From NCBI GenBank assembly GCA_002404895.1, contig DHKO01000003.1, positions 27,915 to 91,914 on the forward strand: a stretch of DNA of 64,000 nt, given 5' to 3'. Within the stretch, counting starts at the first letter, position 1. Every line of letters begins with the position of its first letter. The translations under genes and the position numbers were made by a program. Positions 50,156 through 59,733 of this stretch are shown here, in pieces. This DNA comes from Treponema sp. UBA4692 (GTDB lineage: Bacteria; Spirochaetota; Spirochaetia; Treponematales; Treponemataceae). The notes below the pieces were generated by a model. That model did not search any database. It was not told where the DNA came from and saw nothing but the letters and a program-made list of their open reading frames with translations.

Positions 50156-51850
50156 ATGAAAAATCTTTCACAAATCATAAAATCCATTGAGTACAAATCC
50201 GTCGGTTCTGACGGAAAAACTGAAATTCCGCTTTCAGACAAGGCGATTTCAGCCCTTGTTTTTGACAGCCGCGACGTGAAGCCCGGGAGCCTTTTTTTCG
50301 CTCTTCCGGGAACGCACACGACAGGAAACGTTTTTATTCCTTCGGCAATAAAAAGCGGGGCAAGCGCGGTTATTTTTCAGGATGAATTTGACGGTGACAC
50401 AAAATCGAAAATCTCCGAGGCATTGAAAGGAAAAGATGTCTCGTTCATAAAAGTCGAGTCGGCGCGCTTTGCGATGGCTCCTGTCTCGGCTGAATATTTC
50501 GACAATCCTTCAAAAAAGCTCGGCGTTATCGGCGTTACAGGCACGGAAGGAAAATCTTCCACAGTCTCGTTTATCTGGCAGCTTTTGCGCCTTACAGGAC
50601 ACAAGGCTGGCTTTATCTCCACGGTTCAGTTTTCGCTTGGAGGCGAGGCAAGGGCGAATCCCCAGCACACGACAACGCCTGAATCTCCGATTATCCAGAA
50701 TTATCTTGACGAGATGGTTAAAAACGGCTGCGAATATGCGGTTGTTGAGACTTCATCTCACGGACTTTCAAAAAAGCTCAACCGGACTGGAAATATTGAT
50801 TTTGATGTCGGAATCTTTATGAATGTTACGCTTGAGCATCTTGAATTCCACAAGACTTTCGAGCAGTACAGAAGCGACAAGGCGAATCTTTTTAGAAAAC
50901 TTGACGAGAACGGCCACGAAAAAATGATTCTCGGAAAAAAAGTCAAAATTCCAAGCTTTGGAATCGTGAATCTTGAAGACCCGAGCGCGGAGTATTTTAT
51001 AAAGGCGACACGCCAGCCTGTCTTGGGCTTTACAACTGAGGGAAAAGCCGGAAAATCTGCTGCCGAGGGAACGAAAGCTCCGCTTTTGCCGCCGGTTCCT
51101 GCTGAAATTCCTGTTCTCACTGCGAAAAACATTGCAAGCGCGCGTTACGGCCTTGCGTTCGACATGAGCGAGCCTGGCGCGGTAGACGAACATTCAAAGC
51201 CGATTCCGCGGAAAGTTTTCCATGTTAAGTCGCATTTGCCGGGCGCGTTCAACACTTACAATCTGATGGCGGCGATTGAGACGGTCTCGCGCCTTACAGG
51301 AACTCCGATTGAGAAAGTCGCCTCGCAGGTTGAAAATCTCGCTCCTGTTAAAGGCAGAATGACCGTGATTGACGACGGGCAGCCTTTCGAGCTTGTCGTT
51401 GACTACGCGCACACTCCTTCGAGCTTCGAGACGATTTTTCCTCCGCTCAGGCGGCGATGCTCAGGCAGGATGATTTGTCTTTTTGGCTCAGGCGGCGAGC
51501 GCGACACAAAAAAACGTCCGTTGCAGGGAGAAATCGCGGCGAAATTCTGCGACATCGTGATTCTCGCTGATGAAGACCCGCGTGGAGAAGACCCGTTTGA
51601 GCTTTTAAATGAAATCGCAGCTGGCGCGGAAAGGGGCGGAAAAGTCTTGGACAAGGACTTGTTCATAATTCCAGACCGCCCGAAAGCGATTCGGGAAGCG
51701 TTCAAGATGGCGGAAAAAAACGACATCGTTCTTCTTCTTGGAAAAGCGCACGAGAATTCGATTATCTACAAAGACGGTCCGCATCCTTACGATGAGATTT
51801 CGGAAGCGAAAAAAGCTCTGCGCGAGCTTAATCTTGGAAATGAAAAATAA
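50156..51850 (+). CDS. murE: UDP-MurNAc-tripeptide synthetase (MurE)
   Basis: A 564-residue ligase that adds the third residue of the peptidoglycan stem peptide. The P-loop reads GVTGTEGKSST at 126-136, with GTEGKSS in place of the common GTNGKTT. TTPESPIIQNYLDEMV and ETSSHGLSKKL follow. The specificity loop reads DEDPRGEDP at 472-480, where diaminopimelate enzymes read DNPRxE. Treponema walls are reported to use ornithine, so the substrate may be ornithine; this is inference. The protein is longer than usual (about 490) because of inserts. ddl follows after 12 nt. Confidence 0.93.
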   Translation: MKNLSQIIKSIEYKSVGSDGKTEIPLSDKAISALVFDSRDVKPGSLFFALPGTHTTGNVFIPSAIKSGASAVIFQDEFDGDTKSKISEALKGKDVSFIKVESARFAMAPVSAEYFDNPSKKLGVIGVTGTEGKSSTVSFIWQLLRLTGHKAGFISTVQFSLGGEARANPQHTTTPESPIIQNYLDEMVKNGCEYAVVETSSHGLSKKLNRTGNIDFDVGIFMNVTLEHLEFHKTFEQYRSDKANLFRKLDENGHEKMILGKKVKIPSFGIVNLEDPSAEYFIKATRQPVLGFTTEGKAGKSAAEGTKAPLLPPVPAEIPVLTAKNIASARYGLAFDMSEPGAVDEHSKPIPRKVFHVKSHLPGAFNTYNLMAAIETVSRLTGTPIEKVASQVENLAPVKGRMTVIDDGQPFELVVDYAHTPSSFETIFPPLRRRCSGRMICLFGSGGERDTKKRPLQGEIAAKFCDIVILADEDPRGEDPFELLNEIAAGAERGGKVLDKDLFIIPDRPKAIREAFKMAEKNDIVLLLGKAHENSIIYKDGPHPYDEISEAKKALRELNLGNEK

Positions 51851-51862
51851 CAGAGGCGAATT

Positions 51863-53005
51863 ATGAAAATCACATTGATTTACGGCGGAAAATCCGGCGA
51901 GCATGAAATATCGCTTGTTTCGGCGGCGGCAATCGCGCGGAACATCGACACAAAAAAGCACAGTCTTAGTCTTATTGGAATCTCAAAAACTGGAAAATGG
52001 TTTTTTCAGGACGATTCCGAGCTTGAAAGGATAAAATCGAACGAGAGCGCTCATTTTTCAGTGAACGAGAATCCTGAGAATGAAGTTTTCGTGATTCCTG
52101 GCGGCGGACGCGAGAGGACGTTTCTGGTCGGCGGAAAAAACGGAAAGATAATCTCTTCCGATGTGATTTTTCCTGCTCTCCATGGAACTTACGGCGAGGA
52201 CGGCACGATTCAAGGACTTTTCGAGATGATGGACGTGCCTTATGTTGGCTGCTCAACTTTGGCAAGCGCAATCACAATGGACAAGGAAAAGACAAAATCC
52301 GCGCTTGAGCATGCCGGAATTCCTGTTGTTCCGGGGCTTTGCATGCGCCGTTCCGACTTTTCGGACTCAAAAAGATATGAAGAGATTTTGTCTGAAGCTG
52401 AAAAAAAATTGAAGTTTCCGCTTTTTGTGAAGCCTTGCTCGGCTGGAAGCTCTGACGGAGCCGGAAAAGCTGAAAATCTTGGGCAGCTGAAAGACGCAAT
52501 AAGAGAAGCGTTTGAGTGGGACGACAAAATTCTGATTGAAAAGGCGATAAACGCGCGCGAAATCGAGTGTTCTGTTACTGGCAACCCGACGACTTGCAAC
52601 GGCAAGAATGATTTTGAAAAGCTCGCAGCCTACGGGCCTGGCGAGATTGCGCCTAAGCACCAGTTTTACGACTACGACGCTAAATACAACGACCCTGACG
52701 GCGCTGACCTTTTGATTCCGGCGGCTTTGCCTGAAAACCGGCTTGAGGAAGTAAGAAATCTTGCGAAGAAAGCGTTTGCCGCCCTTGACTTGTGCGGGCT
52801 TTCGCGTGTTGACTTTTTCATCGACAAGGACACGGACAAGCTTTATCTGAACGAAATAAACACGCTTCCGGGTTTCACATCGATTTCGATGTTCCCGAAG
52901 ATGTGCGGAAAATTCGGACTTGGCTTCAAGGATTTGACAGAGCTTTTGATAAACGAGGCTGTCGCAAGGTTCGAGGCGACAAGAAGCCTTAAGACATCAA
53001 GATAG
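51863..53005 (+). CDS. ddl: D-alanine--D-alanine ligase
   Basis: A 380-residue ATP-grasp enzyme making the D-Ala-D-Ala end of the stem peptide. YGGKSGEHEISLVSA is the classical start, HGTYGEDGTIQGLFE the conserved core, and LYLNEINTLPGFT the metal-binding end. The variable loop region (residues 221-245) was not assigned to a D-Lac type. GAGG lies ahead of the ATG. It lies in order murE-ddl-murD. Confidence 0.95.
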   Translation: MKITLIYGGKSGEHEISLVSAAAIARNIDTKKHSLSLIGISKTGKWFFQDDSELERIKSNESAHFSVNENPENEVFVIPGGGRERTFLVGGKNGKIISSDVIFPALHGTYGEDGTIQGLFEMMDVPYVGCSTLASAITMDKEKTKSALEHAGIPVVPGLCMRRSDFSDSKRYEEILSEAEKKLKFPLFVKPCSAGSSDGAGKAENLGQLKDAIREAFEWDDKILIEKAINAREIECSVTGNPTTCNGKNDFEKLAAYGPGEIAPKHQFYDYDAKYNDPDGADLLIPAALPENRLEEVRNLAKKAFAALDLCGLSRVDFFIDKDTDKLYLNEINTLPGFTSISMFPKMCGKFGLGFKDLTELLINEAVARFEATRSLKTSR

Positions 53006-53016
53006 ACAAAAGAAAA

Positions 53017-53150
53017 GCGAACGCGTTAGGGATAAAAGGTGCGCGGAGCGTTGTTTTGCGGCGGTTGAGCGGAGCCGAAACCAAGCAAAACAATGCAGGC
53101 GAAAGCCGGAACACCGAATAGCCCGGCGGCGAAGCCGCAACGCCCGAAAG
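53017..53150 (-). repeat. Dispersed GC-rich repeat A, copy 2 (inverse)
   Basis: Read on the minus strand it begins TTTCGGGCGTTGCGGCTTCG, holds CCGGGCTATTCGG and ends TATCCCTAACGCGTTCGC. About the first 30 bases are nearly identical to the copy at 34302. It fills most of the ddl-murD gap; murD still has its own AGGAG behind it. Confidence 0.75.
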
Positions 53151-53161
53151 GAGAAAATTTT

Positions 53162-54766
53162 ATGCCAGACAAAAATGAACAATCTGAGCCTTTGCCTCCA
53201 GTTCCTCATATTTATCCGCAGGGCTGCTGCTTTAAGTCTCTTGATGAAATCAGCGGCAAGCGGATAACCGTGATGGGGCTTGGCTTGAACGGCGGCGGCG
53301 AGGCTTGCGTGCGGTTTTTCCTGAAGCATGGAGCGTATGTTGTCGCGACAGATATGAAAGGCGAGGACGACTTGAAGCCGACAATCGATTCTCTTTCGAA
53401 CGATTCAGAGCTTGACATTTCCCGCTTGACCTACAAACTCGGCGGACACGACATCGCGGACTTTGAGAATGCGGACTGCGTCATCAAAAATCCCGGCGTG
53501 AAATACGACGGAAACAAATATCTTGCGGCGGCGAAAAATATTGAGACGGACATATCGCTTTTTCTAAATTTCTCAAAGGCTCCGGTTATCGCGGTTACAG
53601 GCTCAAAAGGAAAGTCATCGACTGTGAGCGCGATTTACTACGGTCTGAAGCAGTCCGGGTTCAACGCGTTTCTTGGCGGAAATATAACGGTTTCTCCGCT
53701 GACTTTTCTTGAAAAGACCGACGAGACTACGCCTGTAGTGCTTGAGCTTTCGAGCTGGCAGCTTGCGGATTTGCGCGGAAGAAAGCTTTTGAAGCCGAAA
53801 ATCTCGGTAATCACAAAAATTGTTCCTGACCATCAGAATTTTTATCATTCGATGCTCGCTTACGTGAACGACAAAAAGCTGATTTACGCCGACCAGACAA
53901 AAAAAGACTTCGCGATTTTTGATTTTGACTCTGACCCGGCTGCCGACGGCGGAACTTTGATTGAAAACTGGGGAGACATTTTTGCGAAGGAATGCAGGGC
54001 GACTGTTCTTCGATACAGCAAGAAAGCTCTTCCTGCTGGAATTCTTGGAGTCTGGCAGGACAAGAAAGGGCGGGGAATTGCTCGGCTCAGCCGTGAGATT
54101 CTGGACAGGCTTCCTCAAAGCGATGATGGTTTGGAGGAGATTGTCCTAAAAGACTTGATTGTTCCGGGCAAGCACATGAGGACAAATGTCTTGAATGCGG
54201 CTCTTGTTCTCAGGATTATGGGCGTTTCTGCAGAGCGGATTGCTGAGGTTCTCGGACGCTGGAACGGAATTGAGCATCGGCTGGAATTTTTCCATGAATT
54301 CAAAGCTGGAGACACGGTTTACAGGTTCTACAACGACTCTGCGGCGACAGTCCCGGAGGCGGCTGCCGAGGCGATTTGCGCATTTAATCAGGGCGTGATT
54401 TTTCTTTCAGGCGGAACTGACAAGGGGCTGGACTTGTCTCCAATCGGACGCGCGATTGAAAACTGCGGAGAACCGTTAAAGCCGCTGGCGATTTATCTTT
54501 TGCAGGGAAGCGCGACCGATAAAATCATCTCGGATTTCAATGCGAAAAGAATCAGATATAACGGGCCGTTCACAAGCGTTGCAGAAATGCTTAGCTGCCT
54601 GAAAAAAGACATTCTTAATTCGGAAAAAATCCAGAAAAGCGGCGGAAAACAGACGAAAAAAATTGTTCCAGTTGTTTTCTCTCCCGGAGCCACAAGCTTT
54701 GGAATGTTCAAGAACGAATTCGACCGCGGAAAACAGTTCAAGAAAAATGTGCTGGAGATGTTTTAA
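53162..54766 (+). CDS. murD: UDP-MurNAc-L-alanine--D-glutamate ligase (MurD)
   Basis: A 534-residue enzyme that adds D-Glu to the stem peptide. It is longer than the roughly 440 of E. coli because of a short N-terminal extension (about 28 residues) and inserts. MGLGLNGGGEA is the nucleotide-binding start. The P-loop reads AVTGSKGKSSTVS. FYNDSAATVPEA and LSGGTDKGLDL are MurD-specific motifs. The ATG at 53162 follows AGGAG at 8 nt. Upstream in-frame sequence to 53093 lies in repeat A. Confidence 0.93.
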   Translation: MPDKNEQSEPLPPVPHIYPQGCCFKSLDEISGKRITVMGLGLNGGGEACVRFFLKHGAYVVATDMKGEDDLKPTIDSLSNDSELDISRLTYKLGGHDIADFENADCVIKNPGVKYDGNKYLAAAKNIETDISLFLNFSKAPVIAVTGSKGKSSTVSAIYYGLKQSGFNAFLGGNITVSPLTFLEKTDETTPVVLELSSWQLADLRGRKLLKPKISVITKIVPDHQNFYHSMLAYVNDKKLIYADQTKKDFAIFDFDSDPAADGGTLIENWGDIFAKECRATVLRYSKKALPAGILGVWQDKKGRGIARLSREILDRLPQSDDGLEEIVLKDLIVPGKHMRTNVLNAALVLRIMGVSAERIAEVLGRWNGIEHRLEFFHEFKAGDTVYRFYNDSAATVPEAAAEAICAFNQGVIFLSGGTDKGLDLSPIGRAIENCGEPLKPLAIYLLQGSATDKIISDFNAKRIRYNGPFTSVAEMLSCLKKDILNSEKIQKSGGKQTKKIVPVVFSPGATSFGMFKNEFDRGKQFKKNVLEMF

Positions 54767-54859
54767 GGAATGTTTATTTTTGCAATTCAACTGACCTTGA
54801 CGGTGTAGAACTTAAAAACTTCTAACTCCAGCCTTCCGCTTTGGAAGAGAAAAGGATTG

Positions 54860-54900
54860 AAAGGGAAAGAGAAACCTTTTTAAGGTGTCGCTTTCCCTTT
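54860..54900 (+). terminator. Terminator after murD
   Basis: AAAGGGAAAG (54860-54869) pairs with CTTTCCCTTT (54891-54900) over a 21-nt loop, followed by TTTCGTTTT. Confidence 0.8.
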
Positions 54901-54936
54901 TTTCGTTTTAGTTCAAAAATAATCCGCTTCTATTTG

Positions 54937-54951
54937 TTGTAAACGCTTTCT
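54937..54951 (+). promoter_or_regulatory. CcpA/LacI-type operator-like site upstream of the polygalacturonase
   Basis: TTGTAAACGCTTTCT fits the catabolite-response consensus WTGNAANCGNWNNCW at all 15 positions. It lies 48-62 nt before the start. The site before the pectate lyase matches it at 11 of 15 bases. Confidence 0.6.
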
Positions 54952-54998
54952 AAAAATGCGAGAATGGCACAAACTTAAAAACTGAGGAATAATTTTTT

Positions 54999-56351
54999 AT
55001 GAAGGAACTGAAAATAGAAGATTTTGGCGGTGTTGCTGACGGCTTGTTCAACAATACAAATGCTTTTGCGCTGGCTTTTGCGGAGCTGGCGCGGAACGGC
55101 GGCGGAAAGCTTGTTGTTTCAAGAGGCGTTTGGGCGACGGGTCCTATTGATATTCCGTCTGACACTACTTTGGTTCTGGAAGAAGGCTCTGAGCTTTCGT
55201 TCTTGACAGATCCGAACCTTTATCCTCCTGCGTTCACGCGCTGGGAAGGCGTTGAGTGCTTCGCCATGCATCCGCTTGTTTTTTCCACACGCTCAAAAAA
55301 TGTGAAAATCACAGGAAAGGGAACTATAAACGGAAACGGCGAGTCCTGGTGGAATCTTGCCCATGCGAAGCGCAACACTCAGACCGGGCCTGTTGAAAGC
55401 TATGAGAAAGTTCTTGCCGCAATGAATCCTGGATACGAGAACCAGCCTGGCGGCGGCGGCGGACGCGCGAGCCAGTTTTTGCGCCCGAGCCTCATAGAAT
55501 TTTCATTCTGCGAGAATGCGGTTATTGAGGGCGTGAAGATTATCGACTCTCCGTTCTGGACTGTCCATCCGCTTTATGTGAAAAATCTTATTCTTAGAAA
55601 TCTTCATATTGAAAATCCTTACACGGCTCCGAACACGGACGGAATCGATGTTGACTCTTGCGAGAATGTCCTCATTGAAAACTGCTTTGTTTCTGTTGGC
55701 GACGACGGAATCTGCATCAAGTCAGGCTCAGGCCCTGACGGAATCCGCGTGAACAAGCCTACAGTCGGCGTTGAAATCAAGGGCTGCACAGTAAGAAACG
55801 CGCACGGCGGAATCGTAATCGGCTCGGAGACAGCCGCAGGAATGAGCAAAATCCACGCGAGCGACTGCGATGTTTCAGGAACTGACCGCGGAATCAGAAT
55901 CAAGTCAAGACGCGGACGCGGCGGCGACATCAACGACATCGAGCTGAGAAACCTTGTGATGGACAACACACTCTGCCCGATTGCGATGAATATGTACTAC
56001 AAATGCGGAATCACGGACACCCACGCGCCTGAGTTCAGCCTTGAAAAGCAGCCTGTAACAAGCGAGACTCCAAGAATCCACAATGTCAAAATCATCGGCT
56101 GCAAGGGCAAGAACTGCAAGGCAAGCGCGGGATTCATTGTCGGTCTTCCCGAAAGTCCTATTGACAACCTCGAAATCAAGGACTGCTACTTTACGACAGA
56201 CGAAAGCTCCGACCGCTCTCCAATGGAAAGCGATATGTTCTACGGTCTTCCGGAAGTTACAGAAAAGAGCTTCCGTGTAAGAAACGCTCCGGGCGCGAAG
56301 TTCGAGAACGTTAAGATTGAAGGTCCGAAAGAGACTTTCATCTACGAGTAA
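54999..56351 (+). CDS. Intracellular polygalacturonase (GH28)
   Basis: A 450-residue beta-helix glycosidase. Catalytic D214 (NTDGID), D235 and D236 (GDDGI), H269 (AHGG, where the motif is usually GHG) and the RIKS motif at 300-303 are present. No signal peptide is visible, so it should act in the cytoplasm, probably releasing galacturonate from imported oligomers. The related cytosolic exo-polygalacturonases of gut bacteria look similar. The start is preceded by GAGG. A catabolite-type operator lies upstream. Confidence 0.93.
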   Translation: MKELKIEDFGGVADGLFNNTNAFALAFAELARNGGGKLVVSRGVWATGPIDIPSDTTLVLEEGSELSFLTDPNLYPPAFTRWEGVECFAMHPLVFSTRSKNVKITGKGTINGNGESWWNLAHAKRNTQTGPVESYEKVLAAMNPGYENQPGGGGGRASQFLRPSLIEFSFCENAVIEGVKIIDSPFWTVHPLYVKNLILRNLHIENPYTAPNTDGIDVDSCENVLIENCFVSVGDDGICIKSGSGPDGIRVNKPTVGVEIKGCTVRNAHGGIVIGSETAAGMSKIHASDCDVSGTDRGIRIKSRRGRGGDINDIELRNLVMDNTLCPIAMNMYYKCGITDTHAPEFSLEKQPVTSETPRIHNVKIIGCKGKNCKASAGFIVGLPESPIDNLEIKDCYFTTDESSDRSPMESDMFYGLPEVTEKSFRVRNAPGAKFENVKIEGPKETFIYE

Positions 56352-56511
56352 GCCGAAAACAGCGTTCATTCTGCGCGGCGGAATCTAATTTTTACGCGCG
56401 GAATTTGCCTTTCTTTTCTCTTTTTGCTGCGCGCGTTATGTTCTTACACAGCCGCGCGGCAATTTTTTTATTCTGCGAAAGCTGCAGTCAGGAAAACAGA
56501 AAATCAGGATT

Positions 56512-59500
56512 ATGCGAAATCAAGAAGACATTGAAATTTTCACAGATGACATCGGAAATCTTTTAAAGTCGAAAATCACGGACAAGAAAAATATTTTTGT
56601 GTTCACAACCGATGTTGTCTGCCAAAGCTGGGCGGACTGGTGCGTTACGGAAAACCATACTGTGGTAAAATCTGTCGCGTCTGCGCGTTTTCTTGCGTGG
56701 GATACTTTCAAGGGAAAGGTCGTTTCGGCGCAAAAGGAAGGATATTCCGCAGTTCCGTCTGTCTTGCGTAAGCTTTTTGTGCATACGCTGATTCAAAAAA
56801 ACGCCGAGAATCAAATTTTCAAGAAAATCATAAATCCTTATCCTGAGTACAGAAAAGACGCTTTCGCTTTTGCCGACTGGATTTCAAAGAATCTCTCCTC
56901 GCTTCACGTCTGGAAAAAGCGGCTCGAGCAGAAACGCGGGGTTTACGGCGAGCTTGACGATGAAGATGAGGACTACAAAACGCTTTATACTTTGTATTCT
57001 GAATTTCTCGAGAAAAACAGGCTTTTTGAGCCGGGCTGGATTGACGAGATAAAATTCACTGACGAGAATCATCATTACTATATTTTTTATCCTGAGCAGA
57101 TTGAGGATTTTGTTGACTACATCGAAATTTTCAAAGGTGCGGGAAACGTCTCGCTTGTCTATCTTCCGAAAGAGACGAAACCGCCGAAATGCTACGAATT
57201 TTCAGACTCGCGCTCGGAGCTTCGAAAGACGATTCTAAGGATTATAGAGATTGTGAACAGCGGAAAAGCCGACTGGACTCAAATTGCGCTCACGGTTCCT
57301 GATTTTGAAACCTACAGGCCTTATCTAAAGCGCGAATTGGAGCTTTATTCAGTTCCGTTCGTGTTCCGCGCGGGCGAGCCGCTTTCAAAAAACTGCGCAG
57401 GCCGGATTTTCAAGGAGATTAGCGGCTGCCGTGAAAACGAGTTCTCTTTTGATTCTGTTCGCGCGCTTCTTCTCGACGAGACCGTTCCATGGAAAAAGGA
57501 AATTCAGGACATCAAAGAAAATTTAATCCGCGAGGGAAACCGGATGCGCTGCATCTGTCCTTTTGAGAGGGAAAACAGCGAATCGGGCAAAAATCTTGAA
57601 GCAAATAAAGTCGATGTGTGGGAAGCCGCCCTTTCAAAAGCCGGCGAGTCGAAAAACAGCAAAAAGAAGCAAAAATACAATCAGCTTTTAAATTTTTACA
57701 GGAAGCTAAAACGCCAGATAAATTCCTTTTTTGACGGCAACGCAGACTTTTCTAAAATTCTTTCTGCGTGGGGGCAGTTCAGGGAAATTTTTCTTGAGAC
57801 AAAGGATTTTGAGAACGCGGAATTTGAAAATTCAAACAGAATTCTTGCACGCTGTGTTACGCAGCTCAAAGAGATAATCGAGGTGGAAAAAACTTTCAAG
57901 GAGCAGCTTCAGATAAGAAATCCTTTTGAATTCTTTATGAATCTTCTTGATGAAAAATCCTACACGCCGCAGCAGAAAAGCGAGGGCATTTCCGTTTTTG
58001 ACTACAAGCTTTCGGCGAGCGCGTGCTTCAAATTCCAGTTTGTGATAAACGCGTCGCAAAAGCAGCTCGACATCCAGAAAAAGCGGCTGGGATTTTTGAG
58101 CCGGGAAAAGCGCGAGAAGCTCGGCTTTGTTGCCGACGACCTTTCCGCAAGCCAGAGCGACGTTACCGCGAAGCTTTACGCGCGCGAGACCAGCGGCGCG
58201 GACAGCGGATTTGTGCATTTTTCCTACGCGGTTGATTCTTTTTCAGGATTCTCGATTCCTCATTCAAGCCTAGAAAATTTGAAGACCCAGCCCGAGAGTC
58301 TTATTTCTGATTACATTCTTGCGGAAAAAAACTGGATTTTAGGCGGCGGCGAGGGAAAGATTCTTCTGACAGAAAATCAGAGAATCTCGCTTGAAAACTG
58401 GAAAAATTCAGCTCTGGACGATGAGTCTGATAGAAGCGGAAAAATCGCCAGCGGAAACGAAAATCTTGGCTACTTTGTGAATTCGAAAATCAAGGAAAAT
58501 GTCGATTACGTTTTGAAAGAAAGCCGCGAGAATCTTGACTTGTCTGAATTCGGCGGAATCCTAGAGCATATCAAAATTTCCGCGCGCGGAGATATGGAGC
58601 CGTTTTTCCCTTGCCCGCGCAAATGGGTCTTGAAAAAAATCCTGCGTCTTCAGGACGATTCTCTTGACACCCGGCTCATGCAGAATTACGACATGGGAAA
58701 CTTGAACCATAAAATCCTCGAGAAATTTATGTCGGATTATGAGGAAAAAAATCTTCCGTGGTACGACGCGAAAACCGGCTGCTTTATGGGCGAAAGTCTT
58801 CTTAAAGATGAAAAATCGGAGCTGGAAAGCGGGAGTTCAGGATTAGAAAGTCAAAATCAAGAAAATCAAATTGCTGCGTTTGAGAATCCAAATCCTGAAA
58901 ATCAGACGGCTTCAAACTCGGAGATTTCAAATCCCGCGATTTTGAATCAAAAAGCAGAGGACGTAACTTCTGAAATCAAGAGCCGGCTTTACAACGGGAT
59001 TGTCCGCGATGCGATTCACGACAGAAATTCTGACTTTTTCGACTTGCCGCTTGTTCTCTTCACGCTCGACTCCCAAAAGACAAAAATTGCCGACTCGATT
59101 TTTGAATTCCTGAAAGTTCTCCTGCTTCCGTTCGGCGAGTATTCGGGGCGGAAAGGCTACGAGAACATCAACGGCGTTGGAAAATGCGCTGTGCTCGGCG
59201 TTGAGAAAACTCTGGCTGGAAATTTCGGCGGCTTTGACTTGTTCGGAAAAATCGACTGCCTCTTAAAAAGCCCGGAAGGCGAGCTTGTCATTCTTGACTA
59301 TAAAAACACTTCTGCTTCAATTCCGTCTTCATCTGAAATCACAGTTTCCGACGAGGGAATTTTGCAGGAATTCCAGATGCCTTTCTATGCGAATCTCGTT
59401 TCTGAAAATATCCGGCTTGGACGGCTTCGTGGCGAGCTTTTCGCGTCTTATTTCTACGCGATAAAAGACAAATGCAAGACAGCCGCTTTTGACAATACTC

Positions 59501-59733
59501 CCGGCTCAAAGAAAACTCTTTCTGACTTTGGCGGGGCAATGGAAACTTCTCTAAAATATGCGGAAATTTTCAGGTCGAAGGTCGAGAATTATGATTTTGC
59601 TCCGAAAGCATTGCGGGGCAAAAAAGACGCTCTCAGCGTGAGCAAGCATGAAGACTGCGCGCGCTGCCAGTTCAAGACAATCTGCCGGACAGCTTACACA
59701 GTCGGCGAGAAAACTTTGGAGACAAGAAAATGA
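56512..59733 (+). CDS. addB: AddB-like subunit of helicase-nuclease AddAB
   Basis: A 1073-residue partner of AddA in double-strand break repair. No functional Walker A motif is visible in the N-terminal half (IFVFTTDV in its place). The nuclease site is D915 and D929-Y930-K931 (VILDYKN). The iron-sulfur cluster cysteines C701, C1049, C1052 and C1058 have the AddB spacing C-xN-C-x2-C-x5-C. The protein is rich in Glu/Asn inserts near 770-830. It overlaps addA by 4 nt. Only weak sequence similarity to Bacillus AddB is expected outside these sites. Confidence 0.85.
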   Translation: MRNQEDIEIFTDDIGNLLKSKITDKKNIFVFTTDVVCQSWADWCVTENHTVVKSVASARFLAWDTFKGKVVSAQKEGYSAVPSVLRKLFVHTLIQKNAENQIFKKIINPYPEYRKDAFAFADWISKNLSSLHVWKKRLEQKRGVYGELDDEDEDYKTLYTLYSEFLEKNRLFEPGWIDEIKFTDENHHYYIFYPEQIEDFVDYIEIFKGAGNVSLVYLPKETKPPKCYEFSDSRSELRKTILRIIEIVNSGKADWTQIALTVPDFETYRPYLKRELELYSVPFVFRAGEPLSKNCAGRIFKEISGCRENEFSFDSVRALLLDETVPWKKEIQDIKENLIREGNRMRCICPFERENSESGKNLEANKVDVWEAALSKAGESKNSKKKQKYNQLLNFYRKLKRQINSFFDGNADFSKILSAWGQFREIFLETKDFENAEFENSNRILARCVTQLKEIIEVEKTFKEQLQIRNPFEFFMNLLDEKSYTPQQKSEGISVFDYKLSASACFKFQFVINASQKQLDIQKKRLGFLSREKREKLGFVADDLSASQSDVTAKLYARETSGADSGFVHFSYAVDSFSGFSIPHSSLENLKTQPESLISDYILAEKNWILGGGEGKILLTENQRISLENWKNSALDDESDRSGKIASGNENLGYFVNSKIKENVDYVLKESRENLDLSEFGGILEHIKISARGDMEPFFPCPRKWVLKKILRLQDDSLDTRLMQNYDMGNLNHKILEKFMSDYEEKNLPWYDAKTGCFMGESLLKDEKSELESGSSGLESQNQENQIAAFENPNPENQTASNSEISNPAILNQKAEDVTSEIKSRLYNGIVRDAIHDRNSDFFDLPLVLFTLDSQKTKIADSIFEFLKVLLLPFGEYSGRKGYENINGVGKCAVLGVEKTLAGNFGGFDLFGKIDCLLKSPEGELVILDYKNTSASIPSSSEITVSDEGILQEFQMPFYANLVSENIRLGRLRGELFASYFYAIKDKCKTAAFDNTPGSKKTLSDFGGAMETSLKYAEIFRSKVENYDFAPKALRGKKDALSVSKHEDCARCQFKTICRTAYTVGEKTLETRK

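Noticed and set aside
53093..53161. Upstream start of murD
   Set aside because: The extension lies in dispersed repeat A, while the ATG at 53162 has AGGAG at good spacing.
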